A stretch of DNA of 64,000 nucleotides from Microbacterium sp. W4I20. Its GTDB lineage: Bacteria > Actinomycetota > Actinomycetes > Actinomycetales > Microbacteriaceae. The position numbers were made by a program, and so were the translations under genes. The stretch covers positions 4,092,001 to 4,156,000 of the forward strand of contig NZ_JAUSYB010000001.1 of the NCBI RefSeq assembly GCF_030816505.1, written 5' to 3'. Shown one piece after another: positions 8,899 through 17,741 of the stretch. Under the pieces are notes generated by a model. It saw only the letters and a list, made by a program, of their open reading frames with translations. It was not told the DNA's origin and searched no databases. Numbering within the stretch: position 1 is the stretch's first letter; every line of letters begins with the position of its first letter.

Positions 8899-9558
8899 AT
8901 GAGCACGGTCGCACTCATCGACGATCACGAGTCCGTTCGCCTCGGTCTCGAGGCCGCCTGCGCGCGCGACGCGCAGTCCGTCGTCTTCTCCGGCAGCACC
9001 GTCAACTCCTACCTCGAGTGGCGGTCCACGAGCGGCGCCGCACCCGCTGATGTCGTCGTGCTCGACCTCACTCTGGGCGACGGAACGACGGTGACCGAGA
9101 ACGTCAGGTCCCTTGTGAGCGACGGCGCCTGCGTCGTGATCCACAGCGTCGCCGATCGTCCGGCCGCCGTGCGCGAGGCGCTCTCTGCGGGAGCGGCCGG
9201 AGTGGTGAGCAAGTCCTCCGCGCTCGATGACGTGCTCGACGCGATCCGCACCGTCGCGCAGGGCGAGGCTCTGAACAACGTCGAATGGGCGAGTGCCGTC
9301 GACGGAGACCGTGAGTTCGCCGATGCGCAGCTCTCGACGCGCGAGCGCGAGGTGCTCAGGCTCTACGCCACAGGGCTGCCGCTGAAGGCAGCGGCCGAGC
9401 GGCTGGGCGTCGCCTATTCCACGGCGAAGGAGAACATCACCCGGATCCGGGTCAAGTACGTCGAGGTCGGGCGCCCCGCTCCCACCAAGGTCGATCTCCT
9501 CCGCAGGGCCATGGAGGACGGCATCGTGGCGACCGACGGGGCGGCGAGTGCCCGCTGA
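8899..9558 (+). CDS. NarL/LuxR-type response regulator
   Basis: A 219-residue regulator. The receiver domain (residues 1-120) has acidic IDDHE near the N-terminus and the phospho-acceptor Asp in VVVLDLTLGDG. The C-terminal LuxR helix-turn-helix spans about residues 140-205 (LSTREREVLRLYATGLPLKAAAERLGVAYSTAKENI). It overlaps the downstream kinase gene by 11 nt, so the pair is translationally coupled. The targets are unknown. The first-gene promoter is probably leaderless. Confidence 0.9.
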   Translation: MSTVALIDDHESVRLGLEAACARDAQSVVFSGSTVNSYLEWRSTSGAAPADVVVLDLTLGDGTTVTENVRSLVSDGACVVIHSVADRPAAVREALSAGAAGVVSKSSALDDVLDAIRTVAQGEALNNVEWASAVDGDREFADAQLSTREREVLRLYATGLPLKAAAERLGVAYSTAKENITRIRVKYVEVGRPAPTKVDLLRRAMEDGIVATDGAASAR

Positions 9559-10780
9559 CCCGCTCAGCATCCGCGACGCCTGGAGCAAGATCCCCTCTCC
9601 CGGTGCCGCGGAGACGGAGTTCGAGCGCTTCACGGGGAAGCGCATGGAGCGGATCCTCGCGATCGTGGTGGCGATCGGCTCCGCCGCGCTCGGCGCGCAG
9701 GCACTGATCGCGGCCGTCGGGACGATGTCCGGGGGAGATGTCCCGCACATCGCGACCCTCGTCGTCGTGTTCGCGCCGCTCGCGGCCATGCTGCTCGCCT
9801 GTCTGATCGGACGAGGCGTCCGCGTCACCTGCGGCGTGTTCGCCGTCGCCTACGTGCTCGCGCTCGCCGCCTGGCCGATCGTGGTCGATCCCGCCGCCGA
9901 CGGCGCCGATGCGCAGCCGTGGATCTTCTTCCTCGTGAACGTGGGCGTGGTCGCGGCGATGCTCGCCTTCCCGGTGCGGATCCAGTTCGCCTGGGCGTTC
10001 GGGATGCCGTTCGTCTACGGGTACGTGCGCCTCGTCCAGGGCGAGTTCTCGCGGGAGTTCTGGGTGACGACGGCCTTCGACGTTTCCTTCACGCTCATCC
10101 TCGGTGTCGTCATCGTGTCGCTCGGGTGGATGTTCCGTTCGGTGGCCGCCGGAGTCGACGAGGCCAGAGGCCAGGCCGTCTCCTCCTACGCTGCGGCCGC
10201 GGCGGCGGCCGCCGCCGAGGAGGAGCGGGTGGCGATGTCGGCTCTGATGCACGACAGCGTATTGGCGGCGTTGATCGCGGGGGAGCGCGCCGAGGGCGAT
10301 CGGGCACGGGAGCTCGCCGTGGCGATGGCTCGGGAGGCCCTCACCCGTCTCGCCAACACCGAGGCGCCGGTGGCCCAGGAAGGCAGCGATGAGCCGGTCG
10401 GCACGACGCAGATCGTCGCCGAACTGCGTCGGTCGCTCTCCGAGGTCGGAGCCGACGCCATCGTCGAGGAGCGCGGCGGGCTCGGTCTCATCCCGGGACG
10501 CGCGGCCCGCGCGCTGGTGCTCGCCGCACGGCAGGCGATCGGCAACGCGGTGGCGCATGCGCACGGGCGGGGGCTGCACATCGTCGTCGAGGGGCACGGC
10601 GACGAGGGGCTCCGCGTGACGATCTCCGACTCCGGCCCCGGTTTCGACGTTCAGACGATAGGCGCGGACCGCCTCGGCATCCGCGCCTCCATCTTCGCGC
10701 GCATGGCCGGTGTCGCCGGCACGGCCAGGATCGACTCCGACGAGAGCGGCACGACGGTCACGCTGGGGTGGTCCCGCTGA
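9548..10780 (+). CDS. Sensor histidine kinase (NarL-system type)
   Basis: A 410-residue kinase with GTG start. Six or so hydrophobic segments fill residues 35-200, followed by an alanine/glutamate-rich helix (AAAAAAAAEEERVAM) and the phospho-acceptor motif LMHDSVLAAL. The ATPase domain has GNAVAHAHG (N box), SDSGPGFD (G1) and DRLGIRASI (G2). This is the non-classical HisKA_3-like arrangement that pairs with LuxR-type regulators. No extracytoplasmic sensor domain is evident, so the signal may be sensed in the membrane. The third gene of the operon starts at its stop codon. Confidence 0.88.
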   Translation: MPADPLSIRDAWSKIPSPGAAETEFERFTGKRMERILAIVVAIGSAALGAQALIAAVGTMSGGDVPHIATLVVVFAPLAAMLLACLIGRGVRVTCGVFAVAYVLALAAWPIVVDPAADGADAQPWIFFLVNVGVVAAMLAFPVRIQFAWAFGMPFVYGYVRLVQGEFSREFWVTTAFDVSFTLILGVVIVSLGWMFRSVAAGVDEARGQAVSSYAAAAAAAAAEEERVAMSALMHDSVLAALIAGERAEGDRARELAVAMAREALTRLANTEAPVAQEGSDEPVGTTQIVAELRRSLSEVGADAIVEERGGLGLIPGRAARALVLAARQAIGNAVAHAHGRGLHIVVEGHGDEGLRVTISDSGPGFDVQTIGADRLGIRASIFARMAGVAGTARIDSDESGTTVTLGWSR

Positions 10781-11787
10781 TGAACCGCACGGTGCGCAGC
10801 GTCGCGACCTCCCTCGCCGTGGGCTTCGCCATGTACTTCGCCGCGCGCGGGGTGTGGTGGATCGAGCAGCCGACCGCTCCGCTGATGATGGTGCTCGCCA
10901 TCGGGCTGTATCTCGTGGTGATCAACGTGGCCATACTGGGCGATTCCGCCTCGCTGCGGATGCCGATGTGGACGGCGCTGCTCGCCCTCGTGACGAGCGC
11001 CCTGATCCCCGTACTGGTGACACTCTCCCTCGATCCGGCCCACCGCACGGAGCCGTTCGCCACCTGGTACATCGGCGGTCTGGGGCTGCTCGCGGTCGTC
11101 TGCGTGGTGCGCCGTCGACCGGTGATCGGCTGGCTGACCCTGGCTCTGCTCGCGGCGACGGCCGCGGCCTACCTCGGCGTCGTGGTCGCCCTGAACCTCG
11201 GCCTCGTCGGGTCCATCATGTGGGTCGTCATCGCGCAGCTGCTCGTGATGTTCTGGGACCGGGCGGTACGAGACACCGAGCGGCTGGCGGAGATCCAGCA
11301 GGCCGTCTCCGCCTGGCATGCCACGCAACTGGTTCGCCAGCGCGAGCGGAGGCTGCGCACCCAGTTCGCCCTGGCGGTGGCCGGCCCCGTATTGAGCCGT
11401 GTCGTCGCCTCGCGCGGCGTGCTCGACGAAGAGGAGCGGCTGGAGGCGCGGCTCGCCGAGGGGCGGCTTCGCGACGAGCTGCGGGGCGCCGACCTGCTCA
11501 ACGACGCTGTGCGGGATGCGATCGAGGCGGCTCGGCGTCGCGGAGTCATCGTCACCGTGTTCGACGAAGGCGGCCTCGACGGCGTGGGCGAGGAGCGCCG
11601 GGTGGAGATCCGCGATGAGCTGGCCGTCACCCTGACCAGCGCAGAGACCGGTCGCCTCATCATCCGATCGGCGAAGGATCCGGAGGTGGCGGTGACCGTC
11701 GTCGGCCGCGCCGGCTCGCGTGCGTCGGGCGATGACGACTCGGTCGAGCTCTGGCACGAGATCCCGCGGGAGCCCGGCGGAAGCTGA
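10780..11787 (+). CDS. Membrane protein resembling a degenerate histidine kinase
   Basis: A 335-residue protein whose ATG overlaps the kinase stop by one base (TGATG). Residues 1-165 hold five or six hydrophobic segments, as in the neighbouring kinase. Residues 170-235 are helical and charged (ERLAEIQQAVSAWHATQLVRQRERRLRTQF), where a dimerisation domain would sit. The last 100 residues look like a remnant of an ATPase fold, but no N, G1 or G2 box can be found. I infer a catalytically dead partner or modulator of the kinase. It could also be an unrelated membrane protein; no function is established. Confidence 0.6.
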   Translation: MNRTVRSVATSLAVGFAMYFAARGVWWIEQPTAPLMMVLAIGLYLVVINVAILGDSASLRMPMWTALLALVTSALIPVLVTLSLDPAHRTEPFATWYIGGLGLLAVVCVVRRRPVIGWLTLALLAATAAAYLGVVVALNLGLVGSIMWVVIAQLLVMFWDRAVRDTERLAEIQQAVSAWHATQLVRQRERRLRTQFALAVAGPVLSRVVASRGVLDEEERLEARLAEGRLRDELRGADLLNDAVRDAIEAARRRGVIVTVFDEGGLDGVGEERRVEIRDELAVTLTSAETGRLIIRSAKDPEVAVTVVGRAGSRASGDDDSVELWHEIPREPGGS

Positions 11788-11798
11788 CGGTGAGAGTG

Positions 11799-11834
11799 GG
11801 CGAGGGGTGGCGGCGAAGCCGCCTACCCCTCGCC
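11799..11834 (+). terminator. Hairpin after the three-gene regulator operon
   Basis: GGCGAGGGGT plus GGCGGC pairs with GCCGCC plus ACCCCTCGCC around a GAA loop, with a single bulged T: 16 bp. There is no clear U-run. It begins 11 nt after the last gene. Confidence 0.55.
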
Positions 11835-11835
11835 T

Positions 11836-11864
11836 AGCGGACAGTTACCCGAAAACCGTCCGCT
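11836..11864. repeat. Inverted repeat upstream of the ROK regulator
   Basis: AGCGGACAGTT and AACCGTCCGCT form 11-bp arms with one mismatch, separated by 7 nt. With a second smaller repeat at 11880-11898 (TCTGTC, 7 nt, GACAGA) it may be an operator or part of the preceding termination region. The rest of the 220-nt gap to 12009 shows only a purine-rich leader. Confidence 0.35.
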
Positions 11865-12008
11865 GGTGGCCGATCAGCGTCTGTCTACCCTGGACAGAGA
11901 GACCAGCCGAACGCGAAGCGTCTCCCTTATTCTGACCGCTCCATCGCATCCTGTCTGTAGGTATTTTGGGGGACACGGATCCGGGGGCGATGAGGGAGTA
12001 TTAGGACC

Positions 12009-13241
12009 ATGGGAATGCGTCGCGGTACCAATCTCCCGCGGATGGGCGACTTCAATCAGTCCGTCACCCTCGAGGCCATCCGGCGGTCGGGAGAAGGGCT
12101 CAGTCGCATCGAGCTCGTCGATGCGACGGGCCTGTCCGCGCAGACGGTGACCAACATCACGCGCAGACTCCTCGACGATGGGCTCATCCGCGAGGCGGGG
12201 CGGACGATCAACGGTCCGGGAAAGCCTCGGGTGACGCTGCGCCTCGTCTCGGAGAGCCGCTTCTCGATCGGCGTTCACCTGGACCCCGCCGTGATGACCT
12301 TCGTGCTCCTCGATCTTTCCGGGACGGTCGTCCGTCGCACGACCGTGCGCACCCCGACGAAGGATCCGCGCCGCATCGTCGAGGCGATGGGCAGGACCAT
12401 CGATGCGCTGATCGCAGCCGCCGGCGTGGATCGGAGCCGGATCGCGGGGGTCGGCGTGGCCGCCCCGGGGCCGCTCGACGCGGACAAGGGCACCGTCATC
12501 GATCCGCCGAAGCTGCTCGGGTGGCATCGGGTGCCGCTGCGTGCAGCGCTCGCCGAAGCGACGGGATTCGCTGTCACGCTCGAGAAGGACACGACCTCGG
12601 CGGCCGTCGGAGAGCTCTGGACCCATCTCGAGCCGTCCGACGACTCCTTCGTCTTCATCTATCTCGGCACGGGCATCGGTGCAGCCCTCGCCAGGGACGG
12701 CGAAGCCGTGCACGGCAGCACCCGGAATCTCGGCGAGGTCGGGCACATCGTGGTGGATCCCGACGGTCCTGCGTGCACCTGCGGCTCGCGCGGCTGCGTC
12801 GAGGTCGTCTGCACGCCGCAGGCGATCGTCGAACAGGCGGAGCGGGCCGGAGTCTTCCCGGACGACCGCGAGGTCAGCGATGCCGAGGCCGTCGAGGCGC
12901 GCTTCACCCGGCTGTGCGAGCGCGCCACCGAGGGCGACGAACCGGCCGCGCGCGTACTGCGAGAAGCGGCAGAGCACATGGCCGTGCTCACGGCCGTGCT
13001 GACGAACATGCTCGATGTGGATCGCGTCGTGTTCGGCGGGCCCTTCTGGTCCAGACTGGCCGACGTCTACCTGAAGGAGATCCCGGGTCGGCTCGATCGG
13101 CTCAGTGCGACGCGAGCGGTCCGAGCGATCCCGGTCGTCGGCACCGTCGTCGGCGATGATGTCGGCGCCGTCGGTGCGGCGTGCGTCGTCCTCGACTCGG
13201 TGCTGAGCCCCCGGACGGCGGACCTGCTGCTGGAGAGGTGA
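12009..13241 (+). CDS. ROK-family transcriptional regulator
   Basis: A 410-residue NagC/XylR-type repressor. An N-terminal winged helix-turn-helix covers about residues 18-70 (LSRIELVDATGLSAQTVTNITRRLLDDGLI). The sugar-kinase-like ROK domain follows, with the ROK signature and zinc motif GEVGHIVVDPDGPACTCGSRGC. The EKDTTSAAVGELW segment corresponds to the catalytic ENDxNAA region, but the usual second Asn is replaced, so it probably senses sugar without phosphorylating it. ATG 12015 is an alternative start with better spacing from AGGA at 12003. No sugar operon adjoins it, so the regulon is unknown. Confidence 0.85.
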   Translation: MGMRRGTNLPRMGDFNQSVTLEAIRRSGEGLSRIELVDATGLSAQTVTNITRRLLDDGLIREAGRTINGPGKPRVTLRLVSESRFSIGVHLDPAVMTFVLLDLSGTVVRRTTVRTPTKDPRRIVEAMGRTIDALIAAAGVDRSRIAGVGVAAPGPLDADKGTVIDPPKLLGWHRVPLRAALAEATGFAVTLEKDTTSAAVGELWTHLEPSDDSFVFIYLGTGIGAALARDGEAVHGSTRNLGEVGHIVVDPDGPACTCGSRGCVEVVCTPQAIVEQAERAGVFPDDREVSDAEAVEARFTRLCERATEGDEPAARVLREAAEHMAVLTAVLTNMLDVDRVVFGGPFWSRLADVYLKEIPGRLDRLSATRAVRAIPVVGTVVGDDVGAVGAACVVLDSVLSPRTADLLLER

Positions 13242-13265
13242 TCTCGGAGATCAGCCCCGAGATCA
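13239..13265 (+). terminator. Hairpin at the end of the ROK gene
   Basis: TGATCTCGG pairs with CCGAGATCA (9 bp, 9-nt loop). The stem begins in the ROK stop codon and its far arm covers the accE stop, so it sits between two converging genes. Confidence 0.4.
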
Positions 13266-13505
13266 ACCGGAGAAACGCCCCCACGGGATGTCGCGCCGCA
13301 GGGGCGTGCGGAGCGGACGCTGCGTGCGCGTCCACGCCGACACGCGCGGCTCGTCGGCGACGGCCTCCGCCGCTTCCGAGGCATACGCATCGCTGATCAC
13401 GGCGATGAGCGCGGCGAGCTCCTCCTCGCTGGCCGTTCCGCGTGCGATCTCCAGCGTCAGCGGCAGCTCGTCCGGCGCTCCGGAGGGAGAGGACTGGCCG
13501 GTCAC
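13263..13505 (-). CDS. accE: Acyl-CoA carboxylase epsilon subunit
   Basis: An 80-residue small subunit found only with actinobacterial acyl-CoA carboxylases, where it helps join alpha and beta chains. The N-terminus is variable; residues 15-45 carry the family's [21 protein letters not shown] segment; the end has the tryptophan-containing [20 protein letters not shown]. The GTG start overlaps the accD stop by 4 nt, so it is translationally coupled to the beta chain. Confidence 0.85.
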   Translation of the reverse strand: MTGQSSPSGAPDELPLTLEIARGTASEEELAALIAVISDAYASEAAEAVADEPRVSAWTRTQRPLRTPLRRDIPWGRFSG

Positions 13506-15091
13506 AGCGGGATGTTCCCGTGCTTCTTCGGCGGCAACTCTGCCCGCTTTCCGCGCAATGCCCGCAGCGCCTTGGCGATGGACACGCGCGTGTTCGCCGG
13601 CTCGATGATGCCGTCGAGCTCTCCGCGTTCGGCGGCGAGGAACGGCGAGGCGACGTCGTACGTGTACTCGTTGGCGAGCCGCGTGCGCACGGCTGCCACG
13701 TCCTCACCGGCCTCCTCGGCCTTCTTGATCTCGCCGCGGTAGAGGATGTTCACGGCGCCCTGACCGCCCATCACGGCGATCTCGGCGGTCGGCCACGCGA
13801 GGTTCACGTCGGCGCCGAGCTGCTTCGAGCCCATCACGATGTACGCGCCGCCGTACGCCTTGCGCAGGATGACCGTCACCAGCGGCACGGTCGCCTCGGC
13901 GTACGCGTAGAGGAGCTTCGCACCGCGGCGGATGACGCCCTCCCACTCCTGGTCGGTGCCGGGCAGGTACCCGGGGACGTCGACCAGGGTGACGATCGGG
14001 ATCGAGAACGCGTCGCAGAACCGCACGAACCGGCTCGCCTTCTCACCGGCCTGGATGTTCAGGGTGCCGGCCATCTGCGACGGCTGGTTCGCGATGATGC
14101 CGACGGTGCGACCCTCGACGCGGCCGAAGCCGATCACGATGTTCGGAGCGAACAGCGGCTGCACCTCGAGGAAGTCGCCCTGGTCGACGACATGCTCGAT
14201 GACGGTCTTGATGTCGTAGGGCTGATTGGCGGAGTCCGGGACGATCGTGTTCAGGCTGCGATCGGCATCCGTCGTCTCGAACTCGAAGGCCGTCTCATAC
14301 GACGGGAGCTCGGCCATGTTGTTGTCGGGGAGGAAGCCGAGCAGCGTGCGCGCGTAGTCGATCGCGTCGTCCTCGTCCTCGGCCAGGTAGTGCGCGACAC
14401 CGGAGCGGGTGTTGTGCGTGTACGCGCCGCCCAACTCCTCCATGCCCACGTCTTCGCCGGTGACCGTCTTGATGACGTCGGGCCCGGTGACGAACATCTG
14501 GCTGGTCTTGTCGACCATGATGACGAAGTCCGTCAACGCAGGGGAGTACACGGCTCCACCGGCAGCCGGACCCATGATGATCGAGATCTGCGGGATGACA
14601 CCGGATGCCCGCGTGTTCAGACGGAAGATCTCGCCGTACTTGCCGAGGGCGACGACGCCTTCCTGGATACGGGCACCGCCCGAGTCGAGGATCCCGATGC
14701 AGGGCATGCCGCCCGCGAGTGCGAACTCCATGATCTTGATGATCTTCTCGCCGGCGACCTCGCCGAGCGAACCTCCGAACGTCGAGAAGTCCTGCGAGTA
14801 GACGGCGACCGTGCGGCCGTGGATCGTGCCGACACCCGTGACGACCGAGTCGCCGTAGGGGCGGGACTTGTCCATGCCGAACGCCGTGGTGCGGTGGCGC
14901 ACGTACTCGTCGAACTCGACGAAGCTGCCGGGATCGACGAGGAGCTCGATGCGCTCGCGCGCGGTCATCTTGCCTTTGGCGTGCTGCTTCTCCTTGGCCT
15001 TGGCCTCGGCGTCGATGACGGCCTCGGTGTAGCGAGCGCGCAGATCCGCGATCTTGCCGGCGGTGGTATAGAGGTCAGGCTTGTCCGTCAC
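13502..15091 (-). CDS. Acyl-CoA (acetyl/propionyl-CoA) carboxylase beta chain, carboxyltransferase
   Basis: A 529-residue carboxyltransferase that moves CO2 from biotin to acetyl-, propionyl- or longer acyl-CoA. The N-terminal half has [18 protein letters not shown] and [12 protein letters not shown]; the C-terminal half has [25 protein letters not shown] and [20 protein letters not shown], with GG-type oxyanion loops as in PccB/AccD5. GTG 15091 fits the conserved [21 protein letters not shown] and a TAGGGT hexamer 7 nt upstream; a further GTG lies at 15100. It works with the alpha chain at 5.1-6.9 kb and with accE. Confidence 0.93.
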   Translation of the reverse strand: MTDKPDLYTTAGKIADLRARYTEAVIDAEAKAKEKQHAKGKMTARERIELLVDPGSFVEFDEYVRHRTTAFGMDKSRPYGDSVVTGVGTIHGRTVAVYSQDFSTFGGSLGEVAGEKIIKIMEFALAGGMPCIGILDSGGARIQEGVVALGKYGEIFRLNTRASGVIPQISIIMGPAAGGAVYSPALTDFVIMVDKTSQMFVTGPDVIKTVTGEDVGMEELGGAYTHNTRSGVAHYLAEDEDDAIDYARTLLGFLPDNNMAELPSYETAFEFETTDADRSLNTIVPDSANQPYDIKTVIEHVVDQGDFLEVQPLFAPNIVIGFGRVEGRTVGIIANQPSQMAGTLNIQAGEKASRFVRFCDAFSIPIVTLVDVPGYLPGTDQEWEGVIRRGAKLLYAYAEATVPLVTVILRKAYGGAYIVMGSKQLGADVNLAWPTAEIAVMGGQGAVNILYRGEIKKAEEAGEDVAAVRTRLANEYTYDVASPFLAAERGELDGIIEPANTRVSIAKALRALRGKRAELPPKKHGNIPL

Positions 15092-15098
15092 GGATTCC

Positions 15099-15104
15099 AC
15101 CCTA
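15099..15104 (-). promoter_or_regulatory. -10 hexamer TAGGGT, leaderless start of accD
   Basis: The hexamer ends 7 nt before the GTG at 15091. It also looks like a poor ribosome site (AGGGTGG), so either mode is possible. Confidence 0.45.
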
Positions 15105-15277
15105 GCGGCGGGTCGGCTCGGACCGTTGGATGCTCGGCACAACGGGTCGCCCGATCCTTTGGCCGATCTCGACCGCGCGATCACACCCGAGAGAATCGAG
15201 TGAACCTTTTCGACTGCTGTCTCGTCACTACTCATGACCGGACTCGACGAGCCCGGCGCTGAGACAGGAGTAGAACG

Positions 15278-15640
15278 ATGAACCGCAAGATCGCCGCCAC
15301 CCTTTCCGCCCTCGCCCTGGCAGCCGGCACCGTCGCACTCGGGGCCGTCCCCGCGCAGGCCGTCGACACCTGCAAGACCGGATCCGTCTGCTACGTGCAC
15401 GACGGATCCCTGCGGGCCGAGGTCGCGCCCGGGGTCAACCCGAAGGTGCAGTTCGACAAGATCATCAACAACTCGTCGAAGAGCATCCAGGTCAGCTGGG
15501 CCGGCTGGGGCGAGAGCAACATGTTCGAGGGCTACATGGAGGCCAAGGCCGGCACGGAGTTCGTCGGCGCCCGCTCGACGATCGAGCTTCCGCGCTACAC
15601 CGACGCCACGGGCATCCAGTCGGTCCGCGTGGTCCGCTGA
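15278..15640 (+). CDS. Small secreted protein of unknown function
   Basis: A 120-residue protein with a clear Sec signal peptide: basic MNRKIA, a hydrophobic core ([13 protein letters not shown]) and a VPAQA cleavage site after about residue 29. The mature 91 residues contain only two cysteines ([14 protein letters not shown]), which could form one disulfide, and are otherwise polar and beta-rich in appearance. AGGAG at 15264-15268 is the ribosome site. It forms its own transcription unit, ended by a hairpin. I do not recognise the family; small inhibitors and surface-binding proteins are possible but unsupported. Confidence 0.75.
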   Translation: MNRKIAATLSALALAAGTVALGAVPAQAVDTCKTGSVCYVHDGSLRAEVAPGVNPKVQFDKIINNSSKSIQVSWAGWGESNMFEGYMEAKAGTEFVGARSTIELPRYTDATGIQSVRVVR

Positions 15641-15653
15641 GGCGATCCGCGAT

Positions 15654-15690
15654 CGTCGGGATGGCGCCCGTGACCGGTGCCATCCCGACG
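15654..15690. terminator. Bidirectional hairpin terminator
   Basis: CGTCGGGATGGC pairs with GCCATCCCGACG (12 bp, extendable to 15 through a G-T pair) between the converging secreted-protein gene and the membrane-protein gene. Confidence 0.7.
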
Positions 15691-15719
15691 AAGGGCCCCT
15701 GCGATGAGGTGTCGCCGCG

Positions 15720-16721
15720 TCAGCGTGAGTCGTCTCGCGACGAGCTGTCGAGGCCGGAGAGGTCGTGACCGCCGAGCTGCTCGCCGGCGTCGCCGTCGGA
15801 AGCCTCGACCGCGTTCTGATGCCCGCGGCGGACGGTCAGCCCACCCACCTTGCGCCCCGCCCAGCCGACGCCTCGTGCCGCAGTCCCGGCGGCGCCGGCG
15901 ACGGCGCCTCCCGCGAACCGCGCGCCGCGCAGCATCCGCAGTTCCAGCTTCTCCGCCCCGGCGACCGGCTCCAACTCGACCGGCAGATCGATCGGTGCCG
16001 CACCGAACGCTCTGTGTGAGGTCGTGAGCACCCGCCGGCCGAGGATGTGGTTGCCCGCACCGCCGACCACGGCTCCGACGCCGAAGGGGAGGGCCTTGCC
16101 GATCACGGACGCTCCGCCCTTCGCGGCGAACTGCTTCACGAACATGGTCTTGAGCCGGTCGACCAAGGGGCCGACGGCCGCGCGGGGGAGCGACTTCGTC
16201 ACCAGTTCGCCCCAGTACGAAGAACGGCTGCCGCCGCGGCCGGCCACCTGGCCCGCGAGCTGTCCGACCAGGTCGACGCCCTCTTTGCCGAGCATCAGCG
16301 TCATCACCAGTGCCCTGGCACGGTCGGGGTTGGCGATCGCGATGCCGTGCACCTCGGCGACGGACTGCGCGAACAGGGCGGTCGACTCTACAAAGCCGAC
16401 GGTCTCCACGCCTGAGAGTGCCAGTGTGACGCCCGTGCCGATACCGGGGACCACGGCGGTCGCGCCGACGGCTGCACCTCCCGTGGTGACAGCCGCCAGA
16501 TAGCGTCGCTCGAGGATCCGGATGATCTCGGCCGGAGAAGCCTGCGGATGACGAAGACGGATGCTGCGGATGTGCGCGAGCACCAACGGACGCTGGATCG
16601 ACAGCACACGGTCGAGTCCCCGCACCATCATCGGATGCTCCGCAGAACCTGCCGGCGGCACCCCCTTGTCCCAGGGAGCATCATCGGGCATCGAATGGAT
16701 CTTGTGAACCTTGGGTTCCAT
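15720..16721 (-). CDS. Glycine/alanine-rich membrane-associated protein, possibly EcsC-like
   Basis: A 333-residue protein. Residues 65-115 contain glycine/alanine-rich hydrophobic helices ([39 protein letters not shown]), and a second set follows near residue 215 ([23 protein letters not shown]). This pattern resembles the EcsC family, but the match is by eye. The last 40 residues are polar and acidic. It is a single gene with a leaderless-type promoter and no functional neighbours. No activity can be assigned. Confidence 0.6.
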   Translation of the reverse strand: MEPKVHKIHSMPDDAPWDKGVPPAGSAEHPMMVRGLDRVLSIQRPLVLAHIRSIRLRHPQASPAEIIRILERRYLAAVTTGGAAVGATAVVPGIGTGVTLALSGVETVGFVESTALFAQSVAEVHGIAIANPDRARALVMTLMLGKEGVDLVGQLAGQVAGRGGSRSSYWGELVTKSLPRAAVGPLVDRLKTMFVKQFAAKGGASVIGKALPFGVGAVVGGAGNHILGRRVLTTSHRAFGAAPIDLPVELEPVAGAEKLELRMLRGARFAGGAVAGAAGTAARGVGWAGRKVGGLTVRRGHQNAVEASDGDAGEQLGGHDLSGLDSSSRDDSR

Positions 16722-16727
16722 GCCCTG

Positions 16728-16733
16728 ATCCTA
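16728..16733 (-). promoter_or_regulatory. -10 hexamer TAGGAT, leaderless start of the EcsC-like gene
   Basis: The hexamer ends 6 nt before ATG 16721. Confidence 0.45.
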
Positions 16734-16755
16734 CGAAGCCCGCCCGCGAAAACGC

Positions 16756-16789
16756 CGAATGCCCGGCTCCTTTCGGAACCGGGCATTCG
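16756..16789 (-). terminator. Hairpin terminator of the nucleotidyltransferase gene
   Basis: A 15-bp stem with one mismatch (CGAATGCCCGG with CCGGGCATTCG at its base) and a TTTC loop lies 10 nt after the gene; GCGTTTTCG follows on the minus strand. Confidence 0.7.
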
Positions 16790-16798
16790 AGGAGTCGA

Positions 16799-17491
16799 TC
16801 AGACGAACAGGTTCGCCCGGTCGAGGTCTTCTGCGAAATCGATCTCGACCGCGTAGAGGTCGGAGACATCCATCGGCTCGAGCAGCAGGCCGTCTTCTGC
16901 GATGGCCAACTCGAGTCCACGCTCGAAGTAATCCTGATCCTCGACACGCTGCAGCTGGCGCATGAACGCCTTCTTGTTCGCTGCCGAGATGTAGTTGATG
17001 CCAACGGCCTCGCCGAGGCCGCCCTTGACCGTCTTCGACAGCTGGTCGATGAAGCCCTCCGCCGTGACGGTGTACTTCACCTCTTCGTCGCTGACCTTGG
17101 AGGTGTTGACCGTGACGAACGACTGATCGCGCTCGATGTACTCCAGCGCACGCCCGAGGATCATCGGGTCGAACACGACATCGCCGTTCATCCAGAGCAC
17201 ACCGTTGCGCCCGGTGGCGCTCAGGGCGCGCAGCAGGCTCTTCGACGTGTTGGTCTCGTCGTAGCGCTCGTTGTGGACGTAGTTGACGGAGGGGAAGGCT
17301 TCGATGATCGTCTCGGCGCGGTAGCCCACCACCGTGGTGATGCGTGCGTCGGAGCCGAAGGCGGCCCGGATGTTGTCGTGCTGCTGGCGCATGATCGTGC
17401 GCCCGTCAGCGAGCTCGGTGAGCGGCTTGGGCAGCGCGCGGCCCAGGCGTGAGCCCATGCCTGCTGCGAGAATGACGGTCTGAAGAGTCAC
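16799..17491 (-). CDS. NTP-transferase family nucleotidyltransferase (LicC-like)
   Basis: A 230-residue cytoplasmic enzyme with the nucleotidyltransferase N-terminus ILAAGMGSRLGRALPKPL, the substrate-loop region ETNTSKSLLRAL and the metal motif MNGDVVFD near residue 101. Such enzymes join a phosphosugar or phosphoalcohol to a nucleotide; LicC, the phosphocholine cytidylyltransferase, has the same short length. The GTG start has TAGGAG six nt upstream. It is a single transcription unit ended by a hairpin. The substrate is unknown, and there is no neighbouring glycosyltransferase or polymer gene to suggest one. Confidence 0.75.
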   Translation of the reverse strand: MTLQTVILAAGMGSRLGRALPKPLTELADGRTIMRQQHDNIRAAFGSDARITTVVGYRAETIIEAFPSVNYVHNERYDETNTSKSLLRALSATGRNGVLWMNGDVVFDPMILGRALEYIERDQSFVTVNTSKVSDEEVKYTVTAEGFIDQLSKTVKGGLGEAVGINYISAANKKAFMRQLQRVEDQDYFERGLELAIAEDGLLLEPMDVSDLYAVEIDFAEDLDRANLFV

Positions 17492-17519
17492 GAGTGCTCC
17501 TAAAGGAAGTTGTGTTCAC

Positions 17520-17535
17520 GGTCGGTTAACCGACC
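17520..17535. promoter_or_regulatory. 16-bp perfect palindrome upstream of the nucleotidyltransferase
   Basis: GGTCGGTTAACCGACC lies 29 nt before the GTG start, in the likely 5' leader or core promoter. It has the form of a dimeric repressor operator. The regulator is unknown. Confidence 0.4.
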
Positions 17536-17590
17536 AGACACCTCGTCGTGCCGCGTTCATGCTATCGATTCCGCCTGGGAGACCCCGGCG

Positions 17591-17640
17591 CTGAGTGTTC
17601 CCGTTGTCATTTCGTGACCGAGTACACACCGAACACTCAG
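17591..17640. repeat. Inverted repeat CTGAGTGTTC / GAACACTCAG
   Basis: Two perfect 10-bp arms at 17591-17600 and 17631-17640 are separated by 30 nt in the divergent gap between the nucleotidyltransferase and ABC ATPase genes. This may be a paired operator site. Confidence 0.4.
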
Positions 17641-17729
17641 GCTGGCTGACTCAGTCGGTCCTGCGCGGATTCTTCGGAATTCGAGCGTGGATTGTTTCGC
17701 CACGCCCTTGGCTCGCAGCATCCCATTGA

Positions 17730-17735
17730 TACCGT
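17730..17735 (+). promoter_or_regulatory. -10 hexamer TACCGT, leaderless start of the ABC ATPase gene
   Basis: The hexamer ends 6 nt before GTG 17742. Confidence 0.45.
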
Positions 17736-17741
17736 AGGACG

